64,000 nt of DNA, from NCBI RefSeq assembly GCF_900108185.1, contig NZ_FNVA01000001.1, positions 1,116,001 through 1,180,000 on the forward strand, in the 5' to 3' direction. The position numbers and the translations under genes were made by a program. Source of the stretch: Bryocella elongata. GTDB lineage: Bacteria; Acidobacteriota; Terriglobia; Terriglobales; Acidobacteriaceae. The notes under the pieces are model-generated. The model searched no databases, was not told the origin of the DNA, and worked only from the letters and a program-made list of their open reading frames with translations. Of this stretch, positions 8,158-17,687 are shown piece by piece. Numbering within the stretch: position 1 is the stretch's first letter; each line of letters begins with the position of its first letter.

Positions 8158-9630
8158 TTAGTAGAAGTGCACGATCGCAGCCTGGGTATGCGGCAATGTA
8201 AAGGTGAACGTGCTTCCACTCAATGTCTGAGCGGCACCGTAACCACCAGTCCAGTTGCCGTTGCTATCCATGGCAGCGCCGCCGAACGTGATGCCTGTGG
8301 TCGCCGTGACGTCACTGTTGGCCTGCTGCAGGTAGATGACCTGGGCGTGCGTGTAGCTTCCGCCGGGCGTTACGGTCACCGTCGCGTCGACCGCACCGGA
8401 GCCGTAGGTCCGATTGATCACATGCACCGTCTCGCCCCCATTGGTCTCGAGGAGGCCGTAGGCTGTGATGTTGGCTCCGCTGGAGTTGGTCAACGTCGTC
8501 TTCAAAGGCTGTCCCTGGCTACCGTAATGGAAGACCCAAAGGCCATATCCGGGAGGCTGCAGCGAGAGCGGTGTGCTGCTGACGCCGATCGGCGAGACGG
8601 CGTTGTAGGAGCCGGAGTCCGAACCAATGGGCCCGTTGTGCAGGTTCATACCGCTCATGTTCGTGCTGTACGCCATGTAGCAGAAGTAGTCGAGTGCCCA
8701 GAGCGCCGCGGCGTAGGTGTTGGTCACGCCGTTGTTGGAGCCGCCGTAGGCGCTGTTGGTCTCCTCGATGCGAACGTTGTAGCCATTGTTGCTGGCGTTG
8801 TCGTTGAAGTTGTTATAGAAGGTCTGGTACTTGGCATCGAGTGTGGAGGCGAGGATCAGCGAGTCTCCGTTGGAGACCGAGCCGAAGTTCGCGGACGAGC
8901 CCAGCGGGTAGTTGTGCACGGTTACCGAGCCGATGGTGCTCTTGAGCGAACCGGAGTACGTGGAGTCGGTTTCGAGGCCATTGGGGTAGGTGCAGCAACC
9001 GGCACTCGAAGGGCCAGTGCTCAGGATGGAGCCGTTGATCTGGTTGCGGAAGTCGCTGCTGAGCGTGTCATAGCGAGACTGCCACGTGGAATAGCTGATC
9101 GCACTGCCGGTGGTGCCATCGTCGTTGTCCGGCTCGTTGCCGATCTCAATGTTCGTGGGAAAACCATAGCTGTGCGAAACATGCTGGTCGTTGTACATCG
9201 ATTGCACAAACGACACAGATGAACTCGCGTTGTAATTGTTCTTCACGGGAACGTTCCAGATGAGGTTCGCCTGGATGAGGTTGGCGAAGGCATCGACGTT
9301 GGCCGCATCCGTGGTCGTTGCATAGGGTGTGCGTTCTGACGAGTTCCCGCCGATGCGGATGTTCTTGACGCCAATTTTGGAGAGCATGGTGCTGAGTGGT
9401 GTTGATGCGCCGCTCATCCAGTAGGCTCCATTGTTGTTGGCGGCCATGATCGAGCTCATCTCGAAGGACAGGCCCAGGAAGTCGTTCGGGATGGTACGGC
9501 GAAGCTGTGTTGAGTCGAGAGTAATGCTGACGCTCGCCTGTGATTGCGCAAGGAGCGGAAGCGTGAAAAGGATAGCGGCAGCCATGGGCGTGCCACCGCA
9601 TAGCGCGGTTCTGATGACGCGTGACTTCAT
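8158..9630 (-). CDS. Secreted glycoside hydrolase, family 79-like (beta-glucuronidase/heparanase type)
   Basis: Exported glycosidase of 490 residues. A signal peptide covers about residues 1-32. The (beta/alpha)8 domain shows RIGGNSSE (92-99), the acid/base Glu166 in IEIGNEPD, and the probable nucleophile Glu289 or Glu290 in RIEETNSAYGG. A C-terminal beta domain of about 110 residues follows, with NGGETVHVINRTYG, as in family 79. Family 79 enzymes release glucuronic acid or 4-O-methylglucuronic acid from plant arabinogalactan-type or proteoglycan chains; the exact substrate is not visible. It is monocistronic, with terminators on both sides. ATG 9630 begins directly at a basic n-region. Confidence 0.8.
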   Translation of the reverse strand: MKSRVIRTALCGGTPMAAAILFTLPLLAQSQASVSITLDSTQLRRTIPNDFLGLSFEMSSIMAANNNGAYWMSGASTPLSTMLSKIGVKNIRIGGNSSERTPYATTTDAANVDAFANLIQANLIWNVPVKNNYNASSSVSFVQSMYNDQHVSHSYGFPTNIEIGNEPDNDDGTTGSAISYSTWQSRYDTLSSDFRNQINGSILSTGPSSAGCCTYPNGLETDSTYSGSLKSTIGSVTVHNYPLGSSANFGSVSNGDSLILASTLDAKYQTFYNNFNDNASNNGYNVRIEETNSAYGGSNNGVTNTYAAALWALDYFCYMAYSTNMSGMNLHNGPIGSDSGSYNAVSPIGVSSTPLSLQPPGYGLWVFHYGSQGQPLKTTLTNSSGANITAYGLLETNGGETVHVINRTYGSGAVDATVTVTPGGSYTHAQVIYLQQANSDVTATTGITFGGAAMDSNGNWTGGYGAAQTLSGSTFTFTLPHTQAAIVHFY

Positions 9631-9739
9631 GTGACTCTCCGTAAGGAATGCGTGGGTAGGTCCCTCCGGCAGTCAGGTCTGCGCAAACATGATCTACCGG
9701 ATTGCGCGGAATCCTATGGATAGAGATAAGCGTTTGTCT

Positions 9740-9803
9740 ATGAGCTTTATCCAGCGCCCGTTACTTTCGGTTCTTATCCGGAACATTGCTTTTGTCCTAT
9801 CCA
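9740..9803. repeat. Repeated TATCC-type hexamers upstream of the GH79 gene
   Basis: TTTATCCAG, CTTATCCGG and CCTATCCAA recur within about 60 bp, and GGATAG occurs just before them at about 9718. They could be a cluster of regulator half-sites for the GH79 gene. The evidence is only visual repetition. Confidence 0.25.
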
Positions 9804-9809
9804 ACAACA

Positions 9810-9839
9810 AAAGAACCACCCTTTTCAGGGTGGTTCTTT
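9810..9839 (-). terminator. Intrinsic terminator of tex
   Basis: Twelve-base stem AAAGAACCACCC / GGGTGGTTCTTT with a six-base loop, about 25 bp past the tex stop. On the minus strand the stem runs into TTCTTTTGTTGTT. Confidence 0.85.
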
Positions 9840-9861
9840 GTGCTGACTTGTGCGCTATTTC

Positions 9862-12162
9862 CTATCGCACCTTCCAACGGGAGTTGAGAGCTGCCAGCTT
9901 CTCTTCCATGGACTGCGGAGCTGCAGGCGCAGGCTTCGAAGGACGATGGGAGGAGCTTCCACCAGAAGGCCTTCCACCTGGAGAAGGCTGCGACGGCTTG
10001 CCAGAGGGTGCCTGCAGCTGCTTGATCGAAAGCGCGATGCGCTTGGTCTTCGCGTCGGCGGACAGCACCTTGACCTTCACGATCTGCCCGGCCTTGAGAA
10101 CCTCGGACGGCTCCTTGATGAACTTGTTCGAGATCTCGGAGATGTGCACGAGTCCATCCTGGTGAACGCCGACGTCGATGAAGGCGCCGAACTTGGTGAC
10201 GTTGGTCACGACGCCTTCCAGCACCATGCCGGGTTGGACATCGCTGAGCTCGCGAACCGTCTCGCTGAAGCTGGGTGCGACGAACTTGTCGCGTGGATCG
10301 CGGCCTGGCTTCTTCAGCTCTTCGAGGATGTCGGCGAGTGTGAAGCTTCCCGCGCTGATGGCGTTCTTATCGACACGCTCGAGCAGTTTGGGATCCTTGA
10401 TGAGATCGGGCACCGGCGTGGAGAGCGAGCTTGCGATCTGCTCGACGAGAGCGTAGGACTCCGGATGCACCGCGGTGTTGTCAAGCGGCTGCTCACCATC
10501 GCGCACGCGAAGAAAGCCGGCGGACTGCTCGAAGGTCTTCGGGCCGATGCCGGAGACCTCCAGCAGCTGCTGGCGTGAACGGAAGCGGCCATTGGTATCG
10601 CGGAAGGTGACGATGTTCTGGGCGGCGCGTTCGCTGATACCGGCGACGTAACGCAGCAGGGTCCAGGAGGCGGTGTTGAGGTCGACGCCGACGCGGTTCA
10701 CGCAGCTCTCGATGGTGGCTTCGAGCGACTCCTGCAGCTGGCGCTGATCGACATCGTGCTGGTATTGGCCGACGCCGATGGACTTGGGATCGACCTTGAC
10801 CAGTTCCGAGAGCGGGTCCTGCAGGCGACGGGCGATGGAGATGGCGCCGCGCACGGTGAGGTCGAGGTTGGGGAACTCCTGGCGTGCGACGTCGGAGGCG
10901 GAGTAGACGCTGGCGCCGGCCTCCGAGACGGTGACGCGGAAGATTTCGCCGAGTCCCTTGGACTGAAGGAACTCGCGGACGAAGGTGTCTGTCTCACGCG
11001 ACGCGGTGCCGTTGCCGATGGCGATGGCACGGACGTTGTGCTTCGCGAGCAGCGCAGCGAGCTTGGCGTTGGCTTCATCCGTACGGCCGGTGTGCGGATA
11101 GATGACATCGTCGGCGAGGAACTTGCCTGTCTCGTCAACAACTGCAAGCTTGCAACCGGTGCGGAGGCCGGGGTCGACGCCAAGTACGCTGATAGGGCCG
11201 GCGGGCGCGGCGAGGAGGAGGTGCTGCAGATTCTCGCGGAAGACGTCGATGGCGGCTGTATCGGAGCGGCGCTTGAGCTCGAGACGAATCTCACCCTGGA
11301 TGGAAGAGTTGAGCAGACGCTTCCAGCAGTCTTCCATCGCCAGCGAGAGATGTGGGGTCCAGTCGCCATCGGCGGTGGCGATGCGCGAACGGATGAGGCC
11401 AATGACGCGCGGCTCTTCCATCTCAATGAGCCAGTAGAGGACGTTCTCCGCTTCGCCGCGACGGATAGCGAGCATGCGATGCGACGGGATGGCCTTCACC
11501 GGCTCGCGGTACTCGTAGTACATCTTGAACTTTTCCTGCTCATCCTTGGCATCCATGGCTTTGCGGCTCACGATGACGCCTTCGTCGAAGAGCAGGGCTC
11601 GCGTGGCCTTGCGGACTTCAGCGTCTTCGCTGATGCGCTCGGCGACGATGTGGCGTGCGCCTTCGAGCGCATCCTCGATGGTGGGGACTTCCTTCGCGGG
11701 GTCGACCAGCGACTGCGCGAGGGCGATGAGATCGAGTGCCGCCGGCTGCTGGTTCCAGAGGTAGTCGGCCAGGGGCTCAAGACCGCGCTCGCGTGCGATG
11801 GTGGCCTTGGTGCGGCGCTTGGGCTTGTACGGAAGATAGAGGTCTTCGAGTTCGCTGCGGTCGAAGGTCGCGAGGATCTTTGCCTTGAGTTCGTCGGTGA
11901 GCTTGCCTTGCTCGGCGATCGAACTGAGGACAGTCTCGCGGCGCGCTACCAGGTCGCGGATGTAGGCGATCTTGTCCGCGGCGTCGCGGATCTGGACTTC
12001 GTCGAGGTTGCCGGTGGCTTCCTTACGGTAGCGTGCGATGAACGGCACAGTCGAGCCCTCATCGAGCAACCCCATCACGGCACGAATGCCTGGGAGCGGA
12101 AGGTTGAGAGACTGGGCGATGTGGACGAGGAGATGCGGATCCAACGGAGTTACTTCAGCCAT
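9862..12162 (-). CDS. tex: Tex-family RNA-binding transcription accessory protein
   Basis: Cytoplasmic nucleic-acid-binding protein of 766 residues, usual for Tex. In order it has the N-terminal helical domain, the YqgF/RNase-H-like domain (SVLGVDPGLRTGCKLAVVDE...IAIGNGTASRETD), two helix-hairpin-helix motifs (VDLNTASWTLLRYVAGI; LLEVSGIGPKTFEQ) and a C-terminal S1 domain (GMVLEGVVTNVTKFGAFIDVG). It ends in a basic Pro/Ser/Gly-rich tail of about 45 residues. Tex binds RNA and is linked to transcription-termination quality control and stress tolerance. It is divergent from cydAB across a 198-bp gap and ends at its own terminator. Confidence 0.95.
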   Translation of the reverse strand: MAEVTPLDPHLLVHIAQSLNLPLPGIRAVMGLLDEGSTVPFIARYRKEATGNLDEVQIRDAADKIAYIRDLVARRETVLSSIAEQGKLTDELKAKILATFDRSELEDLYLPYKPKRRTKATIARERGLEPLADYLWNQQPAALDLIALAQSLVDPAKEVPTIEDALEGARHIVAERISEDAEVRKATRALLFDEGVIVSRKAMDAKDEQEKFKMYYEYREPVKAIPSHRMLAIRRGEAENVLYWLIEMEEPRVIGLIRSRIATADGDWTPHLSLAMEDCWKRLLNSSIQGEIRLELKRRSDTAAIDVFRENLQHLLLAAPAGPISVLGVDPGLRTGCKLAVVDETGKFLADDVIYPHTGRTDEANAKLAALLAKHNVRAIAIGNGTASRETDTFVREFLQSKGLGEIFRVTVSEAGASVYSASDVARQEFPNLDLTVRGAISIARRLQDPLSELVKVDPKSIGVGQYQHDVDQRQLQESLEATIESCVNRVGVDLNTASWTLLRYVAGISERAAQNIVTFRDTNGRFRSRQQLLEVSGIGPKTFEQSAGFLRVRDGEQPLDNTAVHPESYALVEQIASSLSTPVPDLIKDPKLLERVDKNAISAGSFTLADILEELKKPGRDPRDKFVAPSFSETVRELSDVQPGMVLEGVVTNVTKFGAFIDVGVHQDGLVHISEISNKFIKEPSEVLKAGQIVKVKVLSADAKTKRIALSIKQLQAPSGKPSQPSPGGRPSGGSSSHRPSKPAPAAPQSMEEKLAALNSRWKVR

Positions 12163-12360
12163 GCCTCTTCATCGTAGCGAGCCTTGGAGAGGAAAAGAGG
12201 ACAGGAGGGGCGAGGGTTTGCGGCTCAAGAGGCGAGGCACCGGAGCCGGAGGCGAGGGCGTTTGAATGACGATAGCCGAACAACGGGACCGCGGCTCACC
12301 CTTTAGGAGGAGGTCAAAGGGCTGTTCTGCGAGTAGGATCACAGGCAGAACGAGGACCGA

Positions 12361-13716
12361 ATGGACGCTCTCACGCTGCACCGTATCCACTTCGCCTTCA
12401 CCATCACCTACCACTACCTCTTCCCACAGCTCACGATGGGCCTGGCGTTGCTGATCGTGGTGTTGAAGACGATGGCGTTGCGGACCAACGACGAACGCTA
12501 CGACGTGGCGGCGCGCTTCTGGGCCGGCATCTTCGCGGTGAACTTCCTGCTGGGCGTCGTGACGGGTATACCGATGGAGTTTCAGTTCGGCACGAACTGG
12601 TCGGAGTTCTCGCGGCGCACGGGCGGGGTGATCGGTCAGCCGCTGGCGATGGAAGGTGTGTTCTCGTTCTTCCTGGAGAGCTCGTTCCTGGGGTTGTTCC
12701 TGTTCGGCGAGAAGAGGTTGTCGCGGCTCGCGCATTGGGGCGCAGCGTTCCTTGTTTGCCTCGGTTCCTGGATCTCGGGCTTCTTCATCATCGTCACGGA
12801 CGCGTGGATGCAACATCCGGTGGCTTACCATCTGCTCCCCAATGGCACCTATGAGGTTTCGAGCTTCTGGGGCCTGATGATGAATCCCTGGGCGTGGCTG
12901 CAGTACATCCACAACCAATGCGCTGCGGTGGTAACAGCATCGTTTGTGATGTCGGCTGTGGGCGCGTTTTACGTGCTGCAGAAGAGATCCAGCGACTACG
13001 GGCGCATCTTTCTCAAGGTGGGCGTCATCGCAGGCATCGTCTCGTGCATGCTGCAGATCTTCCCCACCGGCGATCTGCATGGCAAATACGTCGCCAAGCA
13101 TCAGCCGGTTGCGATTGCAGCGATGGAAGGTCTCTTCCATAGTGAGAAGGGCGCGCCCATGGTGTTGATGGGGCAGCCGGACGTCGAGAACCAAAAGATT
13201 GACAATCCATTGGCAGTCAACGACGTGCTGAGCTTCCTCATCTACGGCACGACCTCTGCGGAGGTGCAGGGCCTGGACCAGTTCCCGCGAGATCAATGGC
13301 CGACGACGCTGCCGCTGTTGTTTTACGCGTACCACATCATGGCGGGACTGGGAACGTACTTTGTCGCGATCATGGCGCTGGCCGCGTTCCTGCTGTGGCG
13401 AGGCAAGCTCGAGACCACGCGATGGGTGCTGTGGTGCCTGCTGCTGAGCTTCCCGTTCCCTTACATCGCCAACATCGCCGGTTGGATGACTGCGGAGATC
13501 GGTCGCCAGCCGTGGCTGGTGTACGGACTGATGCGTACGTCGGAGGGCTACTCCAAGCACGTCGGGGCAGGTACAAGCCTGTTCACGCTGCTGGGCTTCC
13601 TCGGGATGTACAGCGTCCTGTCTATCCTCTGGATCGTGCTGGTCTACAACGCCATCCAGAAGGGTCCGGAAGAGACACCGAACCACGAACACACCGGCAC
13701 GCTCGCCGGAGCCTGA
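12361..13716 (+). CDS. cydA: Cytochrome bd ubiquinol oxidase subunit I
   Basis: Integral-membrane subunit of the bd-type terminal oxidase, which oxidises quinol and reduces O2 with high affinity. Visible: the haem b595 ligand His18 (ITYHYLFPQ), the conserved glutamates in FFLESSFLGLFLFGEKR, the haem b558 His in YIHNQ and Met in GWMTAEIGRQPW, and the quinol-loop Lys/Glu in KHQPVAIAAMEGLF. At 451 residues it is shorter than E. coli CydA (522), which places it in the short-Q-loop group. cydB follows after 10 bp. No cydX-like peptide and no cydDC genes lie nearby. A 554-residue minus-strand frame over it is a shadow. Confidence 0.95.
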   Translation: MDALTLHRIHFAFTITYHYLFPQLTMGLALLIVVLKTMALRTNDERYDVAARFWAGIFAVNFLLGVVTGIPMEFQFGTNWSEFSRRTGGVIGQPLAMEGVFSFFLESSFLGLFLFGEKRLSRLAHWGAAFLVCLGSWISGFFIIVTDAWMQHPVAYHLLPNGTYEVSSFWGLMMNPWAWLQYIHNQCAAVVTASFVMSAVGAFYVLQKRSSDYGRIFLKVGVIAGIVSCMLQIFPTGDLHGKYVAKHQPVAIAAMEGLFHSEKGAPMVLMGQPDVENQKIDNPLAVNDVLSFLIYGTTSAEVQGLDQFPRDQWPTTLPLLFYAYHIMAGLGTYFVAIMALAAFLLWRGKLETTRWVLWCLLLSFPFPYIANIAGWMTAEIGRQPWLVYGLMRTSEGYSKHVGAGTSLFTLLGFLGMYSVLSILWIVLVYNAIQKGPEETPNHEHTGTLAGA

Positions 13717-13726
13717 GGAGAAGACG

Positions 13727-14773
13727 ATGGGAATGCTCTGGTTCTGGATCGTTGCGGTCATGCTGGCCGCGTATGTGGTGCTGGATGGGTTTGACCTGGG
13801 CGTGGGCGCGGTGATGCTGCTGGTCGCACACACCGATGAAGAGCGAAAGCAGGCTTACCAGTCGATCGGTCCCGTGTGGGACGGCAATGAGGTGTGGCTG
13901 CTTGCTGCCGGCGGCACGCTGTTCTTTGCGTTCCCTCTGCTCTATGCCTCGGCCTTCAGCGGGTTCTACATGCCCTTGATGATCGTGCTCTGGCTGCTGA
14001 TCCTGCGTGGCCTTTCGGTGGAGCTTCGCGGGCATGTTCACGACGAGATGTGGCACTCGTTCTGGGACGTGGTCTTCACCTTCTCCAGTGGGCTGTTGAT
14101 CATCTTCTTTGGCGCAGCGCTGGCGAATGTCATCCGCGGTGTGCCCATCGGGCCGGACAGCTACTTCTATCTCTCACTGTGGACGAACTGGCGCACGGGG
14201 GCGAACCCAGGCATCCTCGACTGGTACACGGTCCTAGGCGGTGTGCTGGCGCTGCTGGCATTATCGCTGCACGGCTCGTTGTATCTTGCCCTCAAGACGG
14301 AAGGCGACCTGCACGATCGCTGCTATGCTCTGGCGAAGCGGCTGGGGCCGGCAGTGGTCATCGGTTGCCTGGTCTCGATCCCCGCGACAGTTATTGCGCG
14401 GCCCAACTCTCTCGCCAACTATGAGAAGCATCCCGCGGAGTTCCTCGCTCCGGTGACGGTGGCGATTTGCCTCGTCCTCCTGCCGATCCTCATCCATAAG
14501 GGCGACGAGCTGCGAGCGTTTCTCACTTCCTGCGCGCTGCTGATTGCGATGCTGTGCGGCGCGGCGGCGGGGCTCTACCCCGTGCTGCTACCGTCGACTC
14601 TGGGAAGCCAGTCCGACATCACGATGGCCAACGCACTCGCCGGACCGCACTCACTGAAGGTAGGGCTGGTGTGGTGGAGCATCGGCATCGTGCTCGCGGG
14701 GATCTACTTCACCACGGTGTACTGGCTTTTCCGAGGGAAGGTCTCCAGCTACTCCGACACCTACGGGCACTAG
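13727..14773 (+). CDS. cydB: Cytochrome bd ubiquinol oxidase subunit II
   Basis: Second membrane subunit of the bd oxidase, 348 residues. The signature N-terminus (YVVLDGFDLGVG, then GPVWDGNEVWLLAAGGTLFFAFP) is clear, and about eight membrane helices follow. GAGGAGA stands about six bases before ATG 13727. It is co-transcribed with cydA. The C-terminal half has the usual inward-facing pseudo-repeat without haem ligands. Confidence 0.95.
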   Translation: MGMLWFWIVAVMLAAYVVLDGFDLGVGAVMLLVAHTDEERKQAYQSIGPVWDGNEVWLLAAGGTLFFAFPLLYASAFSGFYMPLMIVLWLLILRGLSVELRGHVHDEMWHSFWDVVFTFSSGLLIIFFGAALANVIRGVPIGPDSYFYLSLWTNWRTGANPGILDWYTVLGGVLALLALSLHGSLYLALKTEGDLHDRCYALAKRLGPAVVIGCLVSIPATVIARPNSLANYEKHPAEFLAPVTVAICLVLLPILIHKGDELRAFLTSCALLIAMLCGAAAGLYPVLLPSTLGSQSDITMANALAGPHSLKVGLVWWSIGIVLAGIYFTTVYWLFRGKVSSYSDTYGH

Positions 14774-14905
14774 AGACTTCGCCCCTGAAAGCCTCGTCTG
14801 GCGCGTCGTGCGTGGCGCACAGACGGGTGCTGTATCCGGCTGCTATACTCGGCGCAAAACCGGTCTGACATTTCAGATTGAGCCTTCGATCCGAGGTAGG
14901 TGGGT

Positions 14906-15376
14906 ATGGCTTTCAAGCTTCAGATCAACAAGCAACAGAAGACGGTTGATGCAGCAGGCGACACGCCTCTGCTCTGGGCTCTTCGCGATGTCCTGCTGCT
15001 TAAGGGCACCAAGTACGGCTGCGGCGTGGGTTACTGCGGAGCGTGCACGGTGCTTCTGGATGGCCGCCCTGTACGCTCGTGCCAGACAACACTTGCCGAC
15101 GTGGGCGATAGCGCCATCACTACCATCGAGGGCCTGGCCACAAGCGATCTGCTGAGCCCGGTACAGCAGGCATGGGTCGATCTCGACGTGGCGCAGTGCG
15201 GCTACTGCCAGGCAGGGCAGATCATCGCCGCTACGGCGCTGCTGGCGAAGACACCGCAACCCACCGACGCACAGATCGATGCGGCGATGAGCACGAACCT
15301 GTGCCGCTGCGGGACCTACACACGAATCCGTGAGGCGATTCATCATGCTGCCGGCAGCATCGGAGGTGCGAAGTGA
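14906..15376 (+). CDS. iorA: [2Fe-2S] subunit of an IorAB/xanthine-dehydrogenase-type oxidoreductase
   Basis: Small electron-transfer subunit, 156 residues from ATG 14906 (GTG 14900 is also possible). A ferredoxin-like cluster is bound by Cys39, 44, 47 and 59 (YGCGVGYCGACTVLL...SC), and a second, helical-domain cluster by Cys98, 101, 133 and 135 (CGYCQAG...NLCRCGTY). It passes electrons from the molybdenum subunit encoded by the next gene, whose GTG start overlaps this stop by four bases. It starts 132 bp after cydB on the same strand, so a supply of electrons to the respiratory chain is conceivable but not shown. The physiological substrate is unknown. Confidence 0.9.
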   Translation: MAFKLQINKQQKTVDAAGDTPLLWALRDVLLLKGTKYGCGVGYCGACTVLLDGRPVRSCQTTLADVGDSAITTIEGLATSDLLSPVQQAWVDLDVAQCGYCQAGQIIAATALLAKTPQPTDAQIDAAMSTNLCRCGTYTRIREAIHHAAGSIGGAK

Positions 15377-17616
15377 GCGCCGCCGAGTTCAACGTGCCTG
15401 CCACTCTCTCCCGCCGCAGCTTTCTCCAGCTGTCAGCGGCAGCCGGCGGAGGCTTCCTGCTGGGCCTTTACGAGCCGGGGGCGATGTTCGCTCAACGGCC
15501 CGGGGCGCTGAGCCTTGTGCCGAACTCCTTCATTCGTATCTCGCCGGACGGAACGATCACGCTGAAGGCCCGCAACGCCGAGATTGGTCAGGGCGTGCGC
15601 ACGTCGCTGCCGATGATGATCGCCGAGGAGTTAGACGCGGACTGGGCGCACGTGAGGATCGAGCAGGCGGACTACAACGAGGCCCTCTACGGCGGACAAT
15701 CTTCGGGCGGAAGCACGTCTACGCCGAATGCGTGGCAGCCGCTGCGCCGGATCGGAGCGGCGGGTCGTGAGTTACTCGTCACTGCCGCTGCGGAGATGTG
15801 GGGAGTGCCTGCGTCGGAGTGCAGCACGGAGCCCAGCCGGGTCCTGCACAAGGCTTCGGGCCGGTCCTCAGGCTACGGAGAACTGGCCGACCGCGCAGCC
15901 AAGCTGACACCACCGGCGTTGGACAAGGTGACGCTGAAGGACCCGAAGGACTATCGCATCATCGGGACCTCACGCATCAACGTGGACGCGCGCACGATCG
16001 CCACGGGAAAGCCGATCTTCGGCATCGACACAGAGCTGCCGGGGATGCTGCATGCGGTCATCGAGCGGTGCCCGGTGTTCGGCGGCACGGTGAGGAGCTT
16101 CAACGAAGCTGAGATTGCGAAGCTGCCGGGCGTGAAGCACGTGCTTTCCATCGAGCCGACACTTTCGCAAGACGCAGTGCTGCCGAACGAGTCGGGCCTG
16201 GAGCCCGGTGTCGCGATCATCGCGACGACGTGGTGGCAGGCGCAACAGGCACGTAAGGCTCTCAAGATCGACTGGGACTTCGGCTCCGGCTCAACCCAGA
16301 GCAGCGATGGTTTCGCGAAGCAGGCTGCTGCGACGCTGGCCAAGCCGCCGGTCAACACGTTGCGCGTCGACGGCGATGTGGACGCGGCGCTCACGTCTGC
16401 GCACAAGGTCGTTGAGGCAGACTATACCTTCCCATTCCTGGCGCACGGCACGCTCGAGCCCATGGGTACGACCGCGCAGTTCAAGGACGGAAAGATGGAG
16501 ATCTGGACGCAAAGCCAGAATCCCGCTCCTGGAGCTGCGGCGGTGCGCAAGACGCTGGGAATCGCGGACGGCGATCTGACCGTGCATATGATCCGGGCCG
16601 GCGGAGGTTTTGGCCGCCGACTGATGAACGACTACATGCTGGAGGCCGGGTACCTCGCGAAGAAGCTGGGCGGGCCGATCAAGCTGACGTGGTCGCGTGA
16701 GGACGACTTCACGCACGACTCGTATCGTGCGGCGGGATACATGAACCTCAAGGCCGGGCTGGATGCCGACGGCAAGGTCGTGGCCTGGCGGCAGCATCAT
16801 GTGACCTTCGGCGATGGAGCGAGGTTCGCAGCTGGCTCCGCGGTGGGCGCGGATGAGTTCCCTGCCGGCCGTGTCGCAAGCTATGGGCTGTATCGCTCGC
16901 CGATCCCGCTGCGTCTGCGCACGGGATGGCTGCGTGCGCCGGGAGCCAACGCGTTTTGCTGGGTCGGGCAAAGCTTTCTCGATGAGCTGGCTACGGCGGC
17001 AGGGCGCGATCCGCTCGACGTGCAGCTTGAGGTGTTGAGCAACACGCTCATCGACAATCCCAAGGTGCCCCCGAGCCGGAACCCTGCAGCGATCCTAATT
17101 CCCGAGCGCCTGAAGGCCGTGCTCGAGATGGTTGCGGAGAAGTCCGACTGGCGCAAGCGAACGAAGCAGCCAGGCCGCGGCATGGGCATTGCGGCCTACT
17201 TCTGCCATCTCGGCTACTTCGCAGAGGTCGCGGACGTGAGCGTGGACGCGCGCAATCGCGTGACCGTGCACACCATCTGGGCGTCTGGCGATGTCGGAAG
17301 CCAGATCATCAATCCCCGCGCTGCGGAGAATCAGTGTTACGGCGGCATCATGGAGGGCCTCTCGATGCTGCAGCAGGAGGTCACGCTGGTTGATGGCAAG
17401 GTGCAGCAGACGAATTATCCGCAGCATCCTCTGCTGCGCCTGCGGCAGGCACCGAAGATCGAGCTCTACTTCTGCAAGACGGACTATTCGCCCACAGGCC
17501 TTGGCGAGCCCACGTTGCCTCCGGCGTTGCCGGCGGTGACGAACGCCATCTTTGCTGCAACGGGCAAGCGCATTCGCACGCTGCCGCTGCAGAAGAGCGG
17601 GTTCTCTCTGGCGTGA
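15373..17616 (+). CDS. iorB: Molybdopterin-binding subunit of an IorAB-type oxidoreductase
   Basis: Large catalytic subunit, 747 residues. It begins with a Tat signal (SRRSFLQLSAAAGGGFLLG), so the folded cofactor-loaded complex is exported. The two molybdopterin-binding halves of the xanthine-dehydrogenase superfamily are present (IRAGGGFGRR, near the middle) and the catalytic Glu is in GLGEPTLPPALPAV near the C-terminus. A fused cytochrome domain, as in some aldehyde dehydrogenases of this type, is absent. Isoquinoline 1-oxidoreductase is the namesake; acidobacterial homologues mostly act on unknown aldehydes or N-heterocycles. GTG 15373 overlaps the upstream TGA. Confidence 0.9.
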   Translation: MSAAEFNVPATLSRRSFLQLSAAAGGGFLLGLYEPGAMFAQRPGALSLVPNSFIRISPDGTITLKARNAEIGQGVRTSLPMMIAEELDADWAHVRIEQADYNEALYGGQSSGGSTSTPNAWQPLRRIGAAGRELLVTAAAEMWGVPASECSTEPSRVLHKASGRSSGYGELADRAAKLTPPALDKVTLKDPKDYRIIGTSRINVDARTIATGKPIFGIDTELPGMLHAVIERCPVFGGTVRSFNEAEIAKLPGVKHVLSIEPTLSQDAVLPNESGLEPGVAIIATTWWQAQQARKALKIDWDFGSGSTQSSDGFAKQAAATLAKPPVNTLRVDGDVDAALTSAHKVVEADYTFPFLAHGTLEPMGTTAQFKDGKMEIWTQSQNPAPGAAAVRKTLGIADGDLTVHMIRAGGGFGRRLMNDYMLEAGYLAKKLGGPIKLTWSREDDFTHDSYRAAGYMNLKAGLDADGKVVAWRQHHVTFGDGARFAAGSAVGADEFPAGRVASYGLYRSPIPLRLRTGWLRAPGANAFCWVGQSFLDELATAAGRDPLDVQLEVLSNTLIDNPKVPPSRNPAAILIPERLKAVLEMVAEKSDWRKRTKQPGRGMGIAAYFCHLGYFAEVADVSVDARNRVTVHTIWASGDVGSQIINPRAAENQCYGGIMEGLSMLQQEVTLVDGKVQQTNYPQHPLLRLRQAPKIELYFCKTDYSPTGLGEPTLPPALPAVTNAIFAATGKRIRTLPLQKSGFSLA

Positions 17617-17641
17617 ATCGCGCAGAGAATCGTAACGACAA

Positions 17642-17664
17642 AGGCCAGCTCGATGAGCTGGCCT
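17642..17664. terminator. Terminator between iorB and the converging GH105 gene
   Basis: Perfect ten-base stem AGGCCAGCTC / GAGCTGGCCT with a three-base GAT loop, followed on the plus strand by CTGTCTTTGCTT. It lies between convergent transcription units. Confidence 0.8.
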
Positions 17665-17687
17665 CTGTCTTTGCTTGAGTGAGACCC

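Noticed and set aside
12169-13833. 554-residue minus-strand open frame over cydA
   Set aside because: Shadow frame: composition rich in Arg, His and Gln, no family pattern, and it lies exactly over the unmistakable cydA gene.
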